Positions 17,235-26,088 are shown, numbered from the stretch's first letter. The stretch is DNA of 64,000 bases from Desulfatibacillum aliphaticivorans DSM 15576 (GCF_000429905.1 NZ_AUCT01000011.1:62001-126000); one strand, 5' to 3'. Numbers and translations: made by a program. Notes: generated from the letters alone by a model not told the origin.

Positions 17235-18191
17235 ATGGACTTGCAGCAAAGCATCAACATCCTGAAAGCGCTGGCCGACCCCTCCCGGCTGAAAATCGTC
17301 AACGCCCTGCTTGAAAGGCCCCAATACGTGGAGGAGCTGGCCCAAAGGCTGGATTTGGCCGTGTCCACCACCTCCCATCATTTAAAGAAGCTGGAGGCCG
17401 CCGGATTGGCCGGCAAGGAAAAGGAGCAGTATTACGTGGTCTATTTCGTGCGGGAGGAGGTTTTTGACCTGAGCCTCCGGCATTTGGTCGGCTTTCGCAA
17501 CCCGGAGGCGGGGGTGCAGGATCGGCGCTTACAGGATTACCGGAAAAAAATCATCGCGGCCTTTTTCGAAGGAGGCCGCCTGAAAAGGCTGCCCGCCCAA
17601 TATAAAAAAAGGCTGGTTGTGCTGGAGGAACTGGCGAAACGGTTTAAGCCGGGAGTCACATACAGCGAGCCGGAGATCAACGCCCTGATCCAAAACGCCT
17701 ATGAGGATCATTGCACGGTCCGCCGGGAAATGGCGGATAACGGAATTTTAGAACGGGAGGATGGGGTTTATTGGCTGCCTGATAGTCGGGAAGCGGCCTC
17801 CCCTGGAATTAGGAAAAGGAAAAAGAAAATGGACAAACGCAAAGCGCTGAAAAGAGAGTACATGGAGGCGTTCAGGGCGCCCGGAATATGCAAAATAACC
17901 AACACGGTCAACGGCAAGGTTTTTCTGGCCGGGAGCCTGAACGTGGAGGCCCTGGTCAGGCGCCATCAGTCGGAGTTGAAGCTGGGCTCCCATCGGAACG
18001 AAGAATTGCTGAAGGACTACAAGGAACTCGGGGCCGAGGCCTTCACCTTTGAAATTCTGGAGTCCATAGAGCAAAGCAAGGACGCCAATTTCGACTACGC
18101 CAAAGAGGTGGAGATCCTGTTGGACCTGTGGCTGGAAAAGCTCCAGCCGTACGGAGACAAGGGGTACAATCGGCCGCCCAAGACGCGGTAA
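17235..18191 (+). CDS. ArsR-family regulator fused to DUF2087 and a degenerate GIY-YIG domain
   Basis: A 318-residue protein in three parts. Residues 1-85 are an ArsR winged helix (ILKALADPSRLKIVNALLERP, STTSHHLKKLEAAGL) with no obvious metal-binding Cys pair. Residues about 108-182 match the DUF2087 pattern (AAFFEGGRLKRLPAQYKKRLVVLEELAKRF to GILEREDGVYWLP). Residues about 199-318 resemble a small GIY-YIG-like protein (ICKITNTVNGKVFLAGS...VRRHQSELKLGSHRNEELLKDY), with the GIY motif as GIC (217-219) and YIG as FLAG (230-233), so the catalytic tyrosines are missing. An internal ATG at 17829, preceded by AGGAAAAGG, marks where an ancestral separate gene may have begun. Probably a transcription repressor with a binding rather than cutting C-terminal domain. 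Confidence 0.82.
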   Translation: MDLQQSINILKALADPSRLKIVNALLERPQYVEELAQRLDLAVSTTSHHLKKLEAAGLAGKEKEQYYVVYFVREEVFDLSLRHLVGFRNPEAGVQDRRLQDYRKKIIAAFFEGGRLKRLPAQYKKRLVVLEELAKRFKPGVTYSEPEINALIQNAYEDHCTVRREMADNGILEREDGVYWLPDSREAASPGIRKRKKKMDKRKALKREYMEAFRAPGICKITNTVNGKVFLAGSLNVEALVRRHQSELKLGSHRNEELLKDYKELGAEAFTFEILESIEQSKDANFDYAKEVEILLDLWLEKLQPYGDKGYNRPPKTR

Positions 18192-18362
18192 ACAAATGTT
18201 GTTTGACCTCAGGACGTGAGGCTGACGCCATATTCCCCCTGTTGTTTCTGCAACTCCTCCTTGAAAAATCAGATTAATCGCGGTATTGATATAGCATTAT
18301 TTAAGATTTGAAAAATCAAACTCGGATCTGATTTATTGTTCAGGGAAAATGGGGAAAGCCTT

Positions 18363-20585
18363 ATGTCCATGTCTCGTTCCAGGGTGTTCAAGCAAGTTCT
18401 ATTTCCGATCACTATTGCCTTGATGGCGTCGTTTTTTTTCGCCTGCGCCAGCGGGACGAATTTCGGCCGTTCGGGCGCCAAGGCGCCCCCCCTCCAATAC
18501 GACTATGGCCCTTTTTTGATGCAGGAAGGCTTTAAAGGAGAATACCCCTTTATTGCAACCTGGAAAGAGAATCCGGACCGGAACCTGGAAGGGTATGAAA
18601 GCATTTGCCAAAAACGGCTGGCGGAGATAGCCGCGGATCAGGGGCCGGAATCTCCTGGAATGGGCTACATGCTCATAGCCGGCAGCGCCGTGTGCGCTGA
18701 AATGCGCAACTGGGATGAAATGGAAGCCCGGCAGAACCGGTTTTTGGCCGTATTTGAAAAGCTCCTGGGGCCGGACAATCCGGACATGGCGCATTACTGG
18801 CATATAGCAGGAAAGAACTACGAGGCCGCCGCCGATTTTGAAAACATGATGGAGTGCTATAAAAAAGTCTGCGCTCTGTCGGAAAGCCGGAATGAAACTA
18901 TCGAGGCCGCCTATGTGGAAGACGTTTTAACATTGGGGGACGCTCTCGTCCTGTTCGGCGGGTTTGAAGAGGCGGAAGAGTATTATCAAAAGGTTGTGAA
19001 GGCGCGAATAAAAATACTCGGTCCCAGAGACCGCGATGTTGCACGAGCCCTTTGCGCCTTGGGGGAGTCATACCTCCATTTGGCGGATTACGGCAGTGCG
19101 AAAAAATGTTTTGAGACGGCCTATAAAATAGAATTTCCGAAATATATCGGGTTAAATCAGATTGTAGCAAAGGCTTATGCGGGGTTGGCGGTTGTATACT
19201 TAAACACGGGGGAAAACGAATCGGCAAGGTATCATTCCGTCTTCGCCCTGACCAAACTGGATAAGGAATCCCCCGCCTATAAAGCCGCATATGTGAATTG
19301 CGCCTTATTTAACATCTCTCCCAAGGTTTTGGCGCGGGCTGAAATATACCAAAAAGGGTATATTGCCGCGTTAGACCTGCTCCCAAGCAAAAACAACCGG
19401 TTTTATGCGGCCAATCTATACAAACTGGGCGTCATACAGGTCCGGCTGGGCGAATTCAAAGAAGCGGAAAAAAACCTGACGGAAAGCGTTCGTATCTACG
19501 CAAGGCATTTGGGGGAAAATAACATCCATGCATGCACCGCCATGCTGGAATTGGCCAGACTGCACATAGCCGTCAACAAGCCTGACCAGGCGGAAGAGCT
19601 ATTGGAGCGGGCGTCCGCCATCCTCAGTCAAAATTCAAAAATTGGGCTTCGGCTGCAAGGTGAAACACTTCTCCAAAAGGCGAATTTGGAGTTCCGGCAG
19701 GCAAAACACTCTGAAGCCGTCAATTCCTATAAAAAGTCGCTGGAGGTTTTGAAGTCTTTGTATGGAGAAGTCGAAGCGTTGACGGCCCTGACCCAAATTG
19801 GAGTGGCTTGGCAATATATGAGTGAAGGCAAATACGGGGAGGCCAGGCCGATCCTTGAGGACGCCCTGGAGATTTGCTCCCGGGAATTTGGACGGAAAAG
19901 CATTTTTTCGTGCTTTTTGACAACCCGTTTGGCGCTCCTGATCATGGCGGACGGCGATGCGGACAAAGCCATGGCCATGCTGGAAAAGGTGGTGGACATT
20001 GAAAAGGACAAACTAAGAGGGAAATCCCCCAACTTCGGAGACACCCTCCTAATCGTCGCTATCGGACACATGGAATTGGGGGAGTACGAACCGGCGGAGG
20101 AAAAGGCCCTACAGGCGCTGCAAATTTTAGAGTACAACTTGGGTGAATACCGTGAAAAAATTGGCGACGCCCAGGCGCTGCTGGCGGATATTTATTTTGC
20201 GACAGGACGCCTGCAGGAAGCTAAGGATCGCCAGGAAAAGGCGGTCGCCATTTATGAAATCGCCCTTTCCTCCGGTCACTATAATATAGGGGACGCATAC
20301 AACAGCCTGGGCATTATCCAAGCCGCAACAGGCGACTATGAAAACGCCGTAGTCAGTTTTGAAAAAGCCCAATCCGTGATGGAAGGCGCCTTTGGCCCGG
20401 ACCACCCCGAAACCGGAGTAATCTACAAAAACATGGCCATTTGCTACAAGGCCATGGGCGAGGACGAGCAGGCCCAAAGCTACTTTGACAAAGCAGCCGC
20501 CATTCAAGGAGAGATTGATCCCTCCAGCACGCCCGTCTTCACCTCGGGTTTAGGCAAATTTTGGAGGAATTGGGCCAGGGAGTAA
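18363..20585 (+). CDS. TPR-repeat lipoprotein, larger paralog
   Basis: A 740-residue protein from the ATG at 18363, with GGGGAAAG upstream; an in-frame TTG at 18336 lacks such a site. A signal peptide ends near FFFACASG with Cys28, a possible but not ideal lipobox. The rest is a long series of kinesin-light-chain-like TPRs of about 40-42 residues (for example AYNSLGIIQAATGDYENAVVSFEKA and FGPDHPETGVIYKNMAICYKAMG). Such proteins act as protein-binding scaffolds. It is clearly paralogous to the protein at 21378-23018: both have a QGPES motif early on and end in SG-x-FWR-x-ARE. Partners are unknown. Confidence 0.85.
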   Translation: MSMSRSRVFKQVLFPITIALMASFFFACASGTNFGRSGAKAPPLQYDYGPFLMQEGFKGEYPFIATWKENPDRNLEGYESICQKRLAEIAADQGPESPGMGYMLIAGSAVCAEMRNWDEMEARQNRFLAVFEKLLGPDNPDMAHYWHIAGKNYEAAADFENMMECYKKVCALSESRNETIEAAYVEDVLTLGDALVLFGGFEEAEEYYQKVVKARIKILGPRDRDVARALCALGESYLHLADYGSAKKCFETAYKIEFPKYIGLNQIVAKAYAGLAVVYLNTGENESARYHSVFALTKLDKESPAYKAAYVNCALFNISPKVLARAEIYQKGYIAALDLLPSKNNRFYAANLYKLGVIQVRLGEFKEAEKNLTESVRIYARHLGENNIHACTAMLELARLHIAVNKPDQAEELLERASAILSQNSKIGLRLQGETLLQKANLEFRQAKHSEAVNSYKKSLEVLKSLYGEVEALTALTQIGVAWQYMSEGKYGEARPILEDALEICSREFGRKSIFSCFLTTRLALLIMADGDADKAMAMLEKVVDIEKDKLRGKSPNFGDTLLIVAIGHMELGEYEPAEEKALQALQILEYNLGEYREKIGDAQALLADIYFATGRLQEAKDRQEKAVAIYEIALSSGHYNIGDAYNSLGIIQAATGDYENAVVSFEKAQSVMEGAFGPDHPETGVIYKNMAICYKAMGEDEQAQSYFDKAAAIQGEIDPSSTPVFTSGLGKFWRNWARE

Positions 20586-20734
20586 ACAATCCCGCAAATG
20601 CGGCGAGGAGACCTCACGGCTAAAGGCGGGGGGACCGCGCAATTACGGCCGACGCAGCAAGCGGCGCCTGATTTTGGCCAGGGAAGATGCAAAGACCGGT
20701 TGTCCGCCGCGAGCCGGAGCAATTTCTAAAGAGT

Positions 20735-20789
20735 GTGGCCCAGGCAAGGCTGTTTTTTGCCTGGGTCCGTAAGGACAAAAGGTGCGGCC
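20735..20789 (+). repeat. Two-hairpin repeat, copy 1
   Basis: Stem I CCCAGGCAA (20739-20747) with TTGCCTGGG (20757-20765), then directly stem II GTCC-GTAA-GGAC (20765-20776) and the tail AAAAGGTGCGGCC. The downstream sequence (AAATAGGAAATCGGGAACG) matches the conserved core that follows other copies. Confidence 0.75.
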
Positions 20790-20912
20790 TGGGAGAAATA
20801 GGAAATCGGGAACGACCGGCGAGCGAATGGCGTTTATTCAAGTTGAGCGTTTCTTGCGTCGAAAGGCCTACCCAATCCTTGAAACAGGTTTGATTTCAGA
20901 TACTTTCGTATG

Positions 20913-20939
20913 CATTCCCACGCAAAGCATGGGAACGAG
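20913..20939. repeat. Palindromic CATTCCCACG element, copy A
   Basis: CATTCCCACGCAAAGCATGGGAACGAG, a short imperfect palindrome, is repeated with one change at 33721-33747. Similarity extends upstream to GAAACAG-TTTGATTTCA in both places, so about 60 bp are shared. Confidence 0.7.
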
Positions 20940-21030
20940 AAGTTGGGCATGTAAAGGTTGCACACGCAGAGCAGGCGCGGAGTCTGCATCGTTCCCCCCC
21001 CGGCCTTGGCTTGAAAGCGGCGCCCCGTTG

Positions 21031-21178
21031 GCCGTCATTCCCGTGGAGGAATTTTGGCGGGATGATTACGGCGGTTTGCAATCATCCTGAAAAAATTTTG
21101 AAAACGAGAACCCAGCCTTTTCAAAAAACGCCGGGAAGACGGATGCCCCTGGATTCCTGCGTTGGCAGGAATGACAGG
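21031..21178. repeat. GCCGTCATTCCCG palindromic element, copy A
   Basis: 148 bp that match 23351-23523 closely, beginning GCCGTCATTCCCGTGGAGG and ending with the 20-bp dyad ATTCCTGC-GTTG-GCAGGAAT followed by GACAGG. Copy B has an extra stretch of about 25 bp in the middle. Confidence 0.75.
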
Positions 21179-21377
21179 CAATAGTAAAGCAAGTCCTGCT
21201 CCCTATGTATCGAATCAGGCATTGAGGCGGCGCCCCCTAACCCACCGCCTGGTATAATCAACAAAATCCCCTTGATAATCCAATGGAATCACGGTAATAT
21301 TATGCCATTCATCCAACAATAATCCGTTTTGTTTAGTTTTTTTTATCCTCGATGCACTGGATATTAGGAGAAACGCC

Positions 21378-23018
21378 ATGACGACCCATGGTATTGGATC
21401 GCGATTTGACAAGGTTCTTGGCTTGGCTTGTACGTTTATCTTGATTTGCGTGTTGGCTTCCTGTGCAGCCTCTGCGAGTAATCAAGCAGCGAAAGAAGAG
21501 GAAAAAACCTCCCTGGAAGAACTGGCGGAACAGGAGCCAGAGTGCCAAAAATCGCTGGAAAAAATCGCAAAGGAACAAGGACCGGAATCCGAGGACATGG
21601 CATATGCCTATCTTGCCTGCGCCGGAGTGTCCATGGCACGGGGCCGAATGGATGAAGTGGAGCAAAGGCGGGATAAGGCGATTGAAATTTTAACAAAGGC
21701 CTTTGGACCGGATGACAAAAGAATCGCCCGGTGCTGGGACTTTTCAGCTTCATTATTTGTGGAATGGAACAACATTGACAAAGCGGAGCAATGCTATCTC
21801 AACGCCATTGCCGTAAATAAAAATCGACTGGGATCCCATTCTAAGAAAGTCATAGAAGACCTTTCATTATTAGGCGGCATAATGATCGTTTATAACCGTC
21901 CCCAAAAAGCCCGGGATTATTATAAAGAGGCTCTGTCCTTGCAGGTTGACGTTCTGGGGCCTGAGCATGAAGAAATTTCCGGGACGTATTGTTCTTTGGG
22001 GTCCGCCTCTTCTTTGGCGTCCGACTATGTTGCATCCAAAACGTATTATGGCGAGGCGATAGCAATCGAAGAAGATGCGGGCCGGACGGATAGCCTCATC
22101 TACGGACGGGCCTTGACGGGCATTGCCAACGCCCAAAACAATTTGGGAGAGTATGAGCAGGCCAGAAAAAATTTTAAAAAAGGCCTTCCTTTGTTAAGGT
22201 CTGAAAAATTTGAATGGGGAGCAAACTATTGCCAATACGCCCTGATGACGCGCCAGGAGGAAGCCCTGCTGACTGCGGAAAATTTTTTGGCAAAAACATT
22301 ACCTAATGAGACTAAAGACCTCGGGCTCCTGGAAGTTGCTGCGGCGGACCAAATGTGCACCATGGGCTTGATAAAACAATGGTTGGGCAAATACGGCGAA
22401 TCGGAAAAATTCCATCAGCAAAGCCGGGAGATATACCGTCGTGTTTTCGGCCAGGGCAGCTTGAAAGAATGCAACGCTCTCCTTAGCCTGGCCAACCTGT
22501 ACATTGAAACGCCGGACTACGACAATGCTCAAGAAGTCGTGGATGAGCTTTTCGCCATTTGCGAGAAAAATCCCCAGGTCAGTGCGGATATGTACGCCAA
22601 AGCCATGGAGCGCCAGTCCCGGCTATTGTATTCCCGAGGCGAGTTGGATAAGGCCATCGATTCGTACCTGAAGTTATTGGACTTCCAGGAAAGCCATTTT
22701 GGTCTGAACAGCATCTTTGCCGTGCAGGCCCAGCACTGGCTGGGAGGCGCCTATGTGGACAAGGGAGATTTTGCATCCGCCCTGCCCCTTATGATTCAAG
22801 CCATGAACGCCTATGAACAGTATTACGGCAAAAGCCATCCTGAAACCATTGCGGCTATGGAGTCCGTCGCCTTTTGCTGCCAGTCCCTCGGCAGGGAGGA
22901 AGAGGCCCGCAAGTATTATGAAAAGGCGAAATCCCTTAGGGAGGAGGCGGAGTTGTCCGAGTCCCATCCTTATATTTCCGGCAGGGAAGCGTTCTGGCGG
23001 GAAAAGGCCAGGGAGTAA
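21378..23018 (+). CDS. TPR-repeat lipoprotein, smaller paralog
   Basis: A 546-residue protein with a signal peptide and a canonical lipobox, LASC with Cys29. About ten TPR-like helix pairs follow, including AYVDKGDFASALPLMIQAMNA and SHPETIAAMESVAFCCQSLGREEEARKYYEKA. The early segment CQKSLEKIAKEQGPESEDMAYAY and the C-terminal SGREAFWREKARE align with the larger paralog at 18363-20585, so the pair arose by duplication. TAGGAG lies upstream of the ATG. Likely a membrane-anchored scaffold; partners unknown. Confidence 0.85.
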   Translation: MTTHGIGSRFDKVLGLACTFILICVLASCAASASNQAAKEEEKTSLEELAEQEPECQKSLEKIAKEQGPESEDMAYAYLACAGVSMARGRMDEVEQRRDKAIEILTKAFGPDDKRIARCWDFSASLFVEWNNIDKAEQCYLNAIAVNKNRLGSHSKKVIEDLSLLGGIMIVYNRPQKARDYYKEALSLQVDVLGPEHEEISGTYCSLGSASSLASDYVASKTYYGEAIAIEEDAGRTDSLIYGRALTGIANAQNNLGEYEQARKNFKKGLPLLRSEKFEWGANYCQYALMTRQEEALLTAENFLAKTLPNETKDLGLLEVAAADQMCTMGLIKQWLGKYGESEKFHQQSREIYRRVFGQGSLKECNALLSLANLYIETPDYDNAQEVVDELFAICEKNPQVSADMYAKAMERQSRLLYSRGELDKAIDSYLKLLDFQESHFGLNSIFAVQAQHWLGGAYVDKGDFASALPLMIQAMNAYEQYYGKSHPETIAAMESVAFCCQSLGREEEARKYYEKAKSLREEAELSESHPYISGREAFWREKARE

Positions 23019-23038
23019 ACGACTCCGTTTGGAGCACA

Positions 23039-23155
23039 TAGCGAGGAGACCTCGCAACTGCCGACAGGGCAAGCCCTGAGGCTACGGGCGCGGGAACCGC
23101 GCAACGACAGGCTGGGAGACCCGGCGACTACTGCGAGGAGACCTCGCAACTACGA
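23039..23155. repeat. Array of micro-hairpins
   Basis: A run of tiny hairpins: GCGAGG-AGA-CCTCGC (first and last), AGGGC-AA-GCCCT and GCGCGG-GAA-CCGCGC, separated by short spacers, often followed by AACT or AAC. A related block follows the first TPR gene (20602-20640), and another lies at 23546-23625. Confidence 0.65.
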
Positions 23156-23276
23156 TAAAACGGTTTCGAACCGGGTTTTTCGCCCGCCTGACATTTACGA
23201 TTTCTAACGCCTTTGTTGGTCGCACCTTGTGTTGCTAAAGCAACCCAGGCAGCAAACTGCGCTGCCTGGGCCACCC
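23065..23276 (+). repeat. 212-bp direct repeat, unit 1
   Basis: Starts CAGGGCAAGCCCTGAGG and ends GGGCCACCC. Nearly identical to 23532-23742, with scattered base changes and one-base indels. Its right end is a minus-strand two-hairpin element. Confidence 0.85.
23218..23276 (-). repeat. Two-hairpin repeat, copy 2
   Basis: Read on the minus strand: GGGTGG, stem I CCCAGGCAGC/GCTGCCTGGG (10 bp), stem II GTTGC-TTTA-GCAAC, tail AAGGTGCGACC. The core TAGAAATCGTAAATGTCAG follows. Confidence 0.8.
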
Positions 23277-23350
23277 TCCAAAAGCAGGGCAAGCCCTGCC
23301 CCCTGCGCTTCCCGCCGAATTGCGGCTTTAGGAAGGCGCATCTCCTCAGC

Positions 23351-23523
23351 CGTCATTCCCGTGGAGGAATTTTGGCGGGATGATTACGGCGGTTTGCAAT
23401 CATCATGACAAAATTCCGGAAACGGGAACCCAGCGTCCTTTATAAAAACGCCGGGAGAACGGATGCAACCCGAATTCATGAAAAACAGGGACTCTGGATT
23501 CCTGCGTTGGCAGGAATGACAGG
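23351..23523. repeat. GCCGTCATTCCCG palindromic element, copy B
   Basis: Matches 21031-21178 over almost its whole length, with an internal insertion of about 25 bp. Ends in the same dyad ATTCCTGCGTTGGCAGGAAT. It lies between the two 212-bp repeat units. Confidence 0.75.
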
Positions 23524-23531
23524 ATAAAGAG

Positions 23532-23742
23532 CAGGGCAAGCCCTGAGGCTACGGGCGCGGGGACCGCGCAACAACAGGCTGAGAGACCCGGCGACTACTG
23601 CGAGGAGACCTCGCAACTACGATAAAACGGTTTCGAACCGGGTTTTTCGCCCGCCTGACGTTTACGATTTCTATCATCTTTGCAGGTCGCACCTTGTGTT
23701 GCTAAGCAACCCAGGCAGCAAACCACGCTTCCTGGGCCACCC
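23532..23742 (+). repeat. 212-bp direct repeat, unit 2
   Basis: Second copy of the unit at 23065-23276, 467 bp downstream. Same order: AGGGC hairpin, GC-rich micro-hairpins, then the two-hairpin element. Confidence 0.85.
23685..23742 (-). repeat. Two-hairpin repeat, copy 3
   Basis: Minus-strand reading: stem I CCCAGGAAGC/GCTGCCTGGG with one mismatch relative to copy 2, stem II GTTGC-TTA-GCAAC, tail AAGGTGCGACC. Confidence 0.75.
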
Positions 23743-23943
23743 AAAGATGGGCGTGGGGACTGCGGCAGATTTTTTACAAAAAATTGATTTTATTTTACTT
23801 TTGAATAAGAGCAATTAAGATTCTTGGCAAATCGGACGGATTTTTTCCACTAAGTCTTGATAGCCAGCCTTAAATTGTTTATGAAACCAGAGTCAGCTAT
23901 TTTTTCCCGAACTCATCCAGGATAGCGGTCCTACAGGTAATCC

Positions 23944-26088
23944 ATGTCCTATCTTGTACTTGCTCGAAAATACAGGCCCCAGACCTTTGACGAGGTGGTG
24001 GCCCAGCCTCATGTTACCGAAACCCTGAAAAACGCCATTAATCAGGAACGGGTGGCCCACGCCCTGTGCCTTTCCGGCCCTCGCGGCACGGGCAAGACCA
24101 CGGTGGCGCGCATTCTGGCCAAGGCCATGAATTGCGTGAACGGCCCCACGCCCGAGCCCTGCGGCGTTTGCGCTTCGTGCAAGGAAATCGCAGCCAGCAA
24201 CGCGGTGGACGTGTTTGAAATCGACGGGGCGTCCAACAACAGCGTGGAGCAGGTCCGGGAGCTTCGGGAAAACGTGCAGTACGCCCCGGCTTTGGGCAAC
24301 TACAAGGTGTACATCATCGACGAAGTGCACATGCTCTCCCAGGCCGCCTTCAACGCGCTCTTGAAAACCCTGGAGGAGCCGCCGCCCCACGTGATGTTCA
24401 TCCTGGCCACCACGGAAAGCCATAAGATTCCGGTGACCATCCTTTCCAGGTGCCAGCGCTACGATTTCAAGCGTATCAGCCTGGACGACATTGTGGGGCA
24501 TCTGGCCAAACTGGCGGGGCTGGAAAACTTCACCATCGAGGAGCAAAGCTTGTGGGCCGTAGCCCGGCGCTCCGGCGGCTGCATGCGCGATGCGTTGAGC
24601 CTTTTGGATCAGGTCATGGCTTATTCCACGGGCGAAGCGTCCTTTGAAAAGGTTCTGGACATTTTGGGCGTGGCCGGACGCAAGTCCTTGTTCGCCCTGG
24701 CCCAGGCTCTTTTAGACCGGGACGTCCCGGCCTGCCTCACCGCCGTGGACCAACTTTACGCCAGGGGATACGACCTGAAGCAGGTCATGGCCGACCTGTT
24801 GGACCACCTGCGGAATCTCACCGTGGTGAAAACGGTCCGGGATCCCGGCCTGCTCCTGGACATTCCTCCCGGCGAGATCCAGGCCATGCAGGAGCAGGTC
24901 GCCAATGCGTCTCCTGCTTTTGTGAATCAGGTCCTGAGCCTGCTTTTTAAAGAAGAGGCCGCGGTCAGGCTGTCGCCCCAGCCCAGGCTCGCCCTGGAAG
25001 TGGCTCTGATCCGCATTTGCGAAATCACCCCGGCCGTCGCCATAGACTCTTTAGTCGCCGCCTTGGAGGTTCTGGCCTCTCAGCCGGCGTCCAAAGACCA
25101 GATTATAAATATCGGCCCGGCATCCGGCCCGGCGCCCGCCCTGCCGGAGTCCGGCGGTGGAAGCGCGCCTCCTGCGCCGGAAGAGACAACGGCTTCCGCA
25201 GCGGAAGCGGCGCCTCAACACGAGGAATCCACTCCTGTCGCCGCGTCTGACCCTCAGACCGAACCGGAGCCGCAGGAAGCACTTGCACCTGAGCCGGAGC
25301 CCGAACCCGAACCGGAGCCGCCGGCGGAGCCTGAAAAGGAAGTTACACCGGAACCGGAACCCGAGCCCGAACCGCCGGAGGAGGAGCCCCAGGCGGCGCC
25401 GGAACCCGAACCGCAAGCTCCTGTGGAGAGCGCCCCGCCGGAGCCTGAAGAGGAATCCATTCCCGAGCAGGCTGCCGACTCGGATGCTTATCAGTCGGAC
25501 GACGAGTCGCCTTATTATCCTGAGCCGGATCCCACATACGCTGCGGCCGACTCCGAGCCCATTATCCCGGACATGGAGCCGGACTACGGTCCTCCCCAAT
25601 ATGAAACCCGGGAGGTTCAACCGGACGTCGTCCAGGAGGCTGCAACGCCTGAAGAACCGGCTGCACCGGCCCCGGAGCCTGAAGAGGACGAGCCGGAGCC
25701 GCCGCCGTTTGAAGGAGATCCGTGGGAGGCTTTTTCCAAGGATGTGCAGGAAAAAAGCATTATGCTGGGCCTCACCCTTGAAAAATGCCGTTTAAAGGAA
25801 TATGAAAAAGGCCGCTTCGTCCTGGAAACCGACGGCGCGCCTTTTTCGCGGGATCAGTTGAACACCCCGGAAAATCAGACGATTCTCACGGGCGTATGCA
25901 AAAGCCTCTTCGGCCGCAAGGTGCAATTCGTCATCGAAGAGCCCAGCGAGGAAAACCGGACCGCCCCGGTCATGAACCAGGCGGAAAAGCGCCGGGAACT
26001 GGAGCAGGAGGCGTTGAACCACCCCCTGGTGGAGGAAGCGGTGCGGATTTTCGGCGGCAAGGTTGTAGAAATTCGTCAAATGGAATAA
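23944..26088 (+). CDS. dnaX: DNA polymerase III subunits gamma/tau
   Basis: A 714-residue clamp-loader ATPase. It starts MSYLVLARKYRPQTFDEVVAQ; Walker A GPRGTGKTT at about residues 42-50; a four-Cys zinc module (CVNGPTPEPCGVCASC); Walker B IIDEVHMLS; SRC motif in ILSRCQRYDFK; and the collar domain up to about residue 370. Residues about 395-590 are a long linker very rich in Glu and Pro, unusually acidic and repetitive, followed by the tau-like C-terminal domain (LTLEKCRLKEYEKGRFVLE). It loads the sliding clamp and links polymerase cores. First gene of a dnaX-ybaB-recR cluster, a conserved arrangement. I see no clear A-rich slippery site for programmed frameshifting. Confidence 0.96.
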   Translation: MSYLVLARKYRPQTFDEVVAQPHVTETLKNAINQERVAHALCLSGPRGTGKTTVARILAKAMNCVNGPTPEPCGVCASCKEIAASNAVDVFEIDGASNNSVEQVRELRENVQYAPALGNYKVYIIDEVHMLSQAAFNALLKTLEEPPPHVMFILATTESHKIPVTILSRCQRYDFKRISLDDIVGHLAKLAGLENFTIEEQSLWAVARRSGGCMRDALSLLDQVMAYSTGEASFEKVLDILGVAGRKSLFALAQALLDRDVPACLTAVDQLYARGYDLKQVMADLLDHLRNLTVVKTVRDPGLLLDIPPGEIQAMQEQVANASPAFVNQVLSLLFKEEAAVRLSPQPRLALEVALIRICEITPAVAIDSLVAALEVLASQPASKDQIINIGPASGPAPALPESGGGSAPPAPEETTASAAEAAPQHEESTPVAASDPQTEPEPQEALAPEPEPEPEPEPPAEPEKEVTPEPEPEPEPPEEEPQAAPEPEPQAPVESAPPEPEEESIPEQAADSDAYQSDDESPYYPEPDPTYAAADSEPIIPDMEPDYGPPQYETREVQPDVVQEAATPEEPAAPAPEPEEDEPEPPPFEGDPWEAFSKDVQEKSIMLGLTLEKCRLKEYEKGRFVLETDGAPFSRDQLNTPENQTILTGVCKSLFGRKVQFVIEEPSEENRTAPVMNQAEKRRELEQEALNHPLVEEAVRIFGGKVVEIRQME

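Larger units (their letters stand above)
20586..21377. repeat. Repeat-rich gap between the two TPR lipoprotein genes
   Basis: 792 bp with no credible gene. From left to right it holds a micro-hairpin block (about 20602-20640), a copy of the two-hairpin repeat (20735-20789), a palindromic CATTCCCACG element (20913-20939) and a GCCGTCATTCCCG element ending in the palindrome ATTCCTGCGTTGGCAGGAAT (21031-21178). The last 150 bp contain the ribosome-binding site TAGGAG for the second TPR gene. Confidence 0.7.
23019..23943. repeat. Repeat-rich gap before dnaX
   Basis: 925 bp without a gene. It contains micro-hairpin arrays, two copies of a 212-bp direct repeat (23065-23276 and 23532-23742), each ending in a minus-strand two-hairpin element, and a GCCGTCATTCCCG element between them. 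The last 190 bp are AT-rich and probably carry the dnaX promoter, but no clear hexamers were found. There is no SRP RNA gene, which some bacteria have upstream of dnaX. Confidence 0.7.

Noticed and set aside
20586..23943. CRISPR-like repeats in the gaps around the TPR genes
   Set aside because: The repeats are irregular in spacing and length, are themselves palindromic mosaics, and no cas genes are present.
23743..23943. SRP RNA or tRNA gene upstream of dnaX
   Set aside because: The AT-rich stretch has no SRP Alu/GGAA-type core and no tRNA cloverleaf or T-loop sequence.
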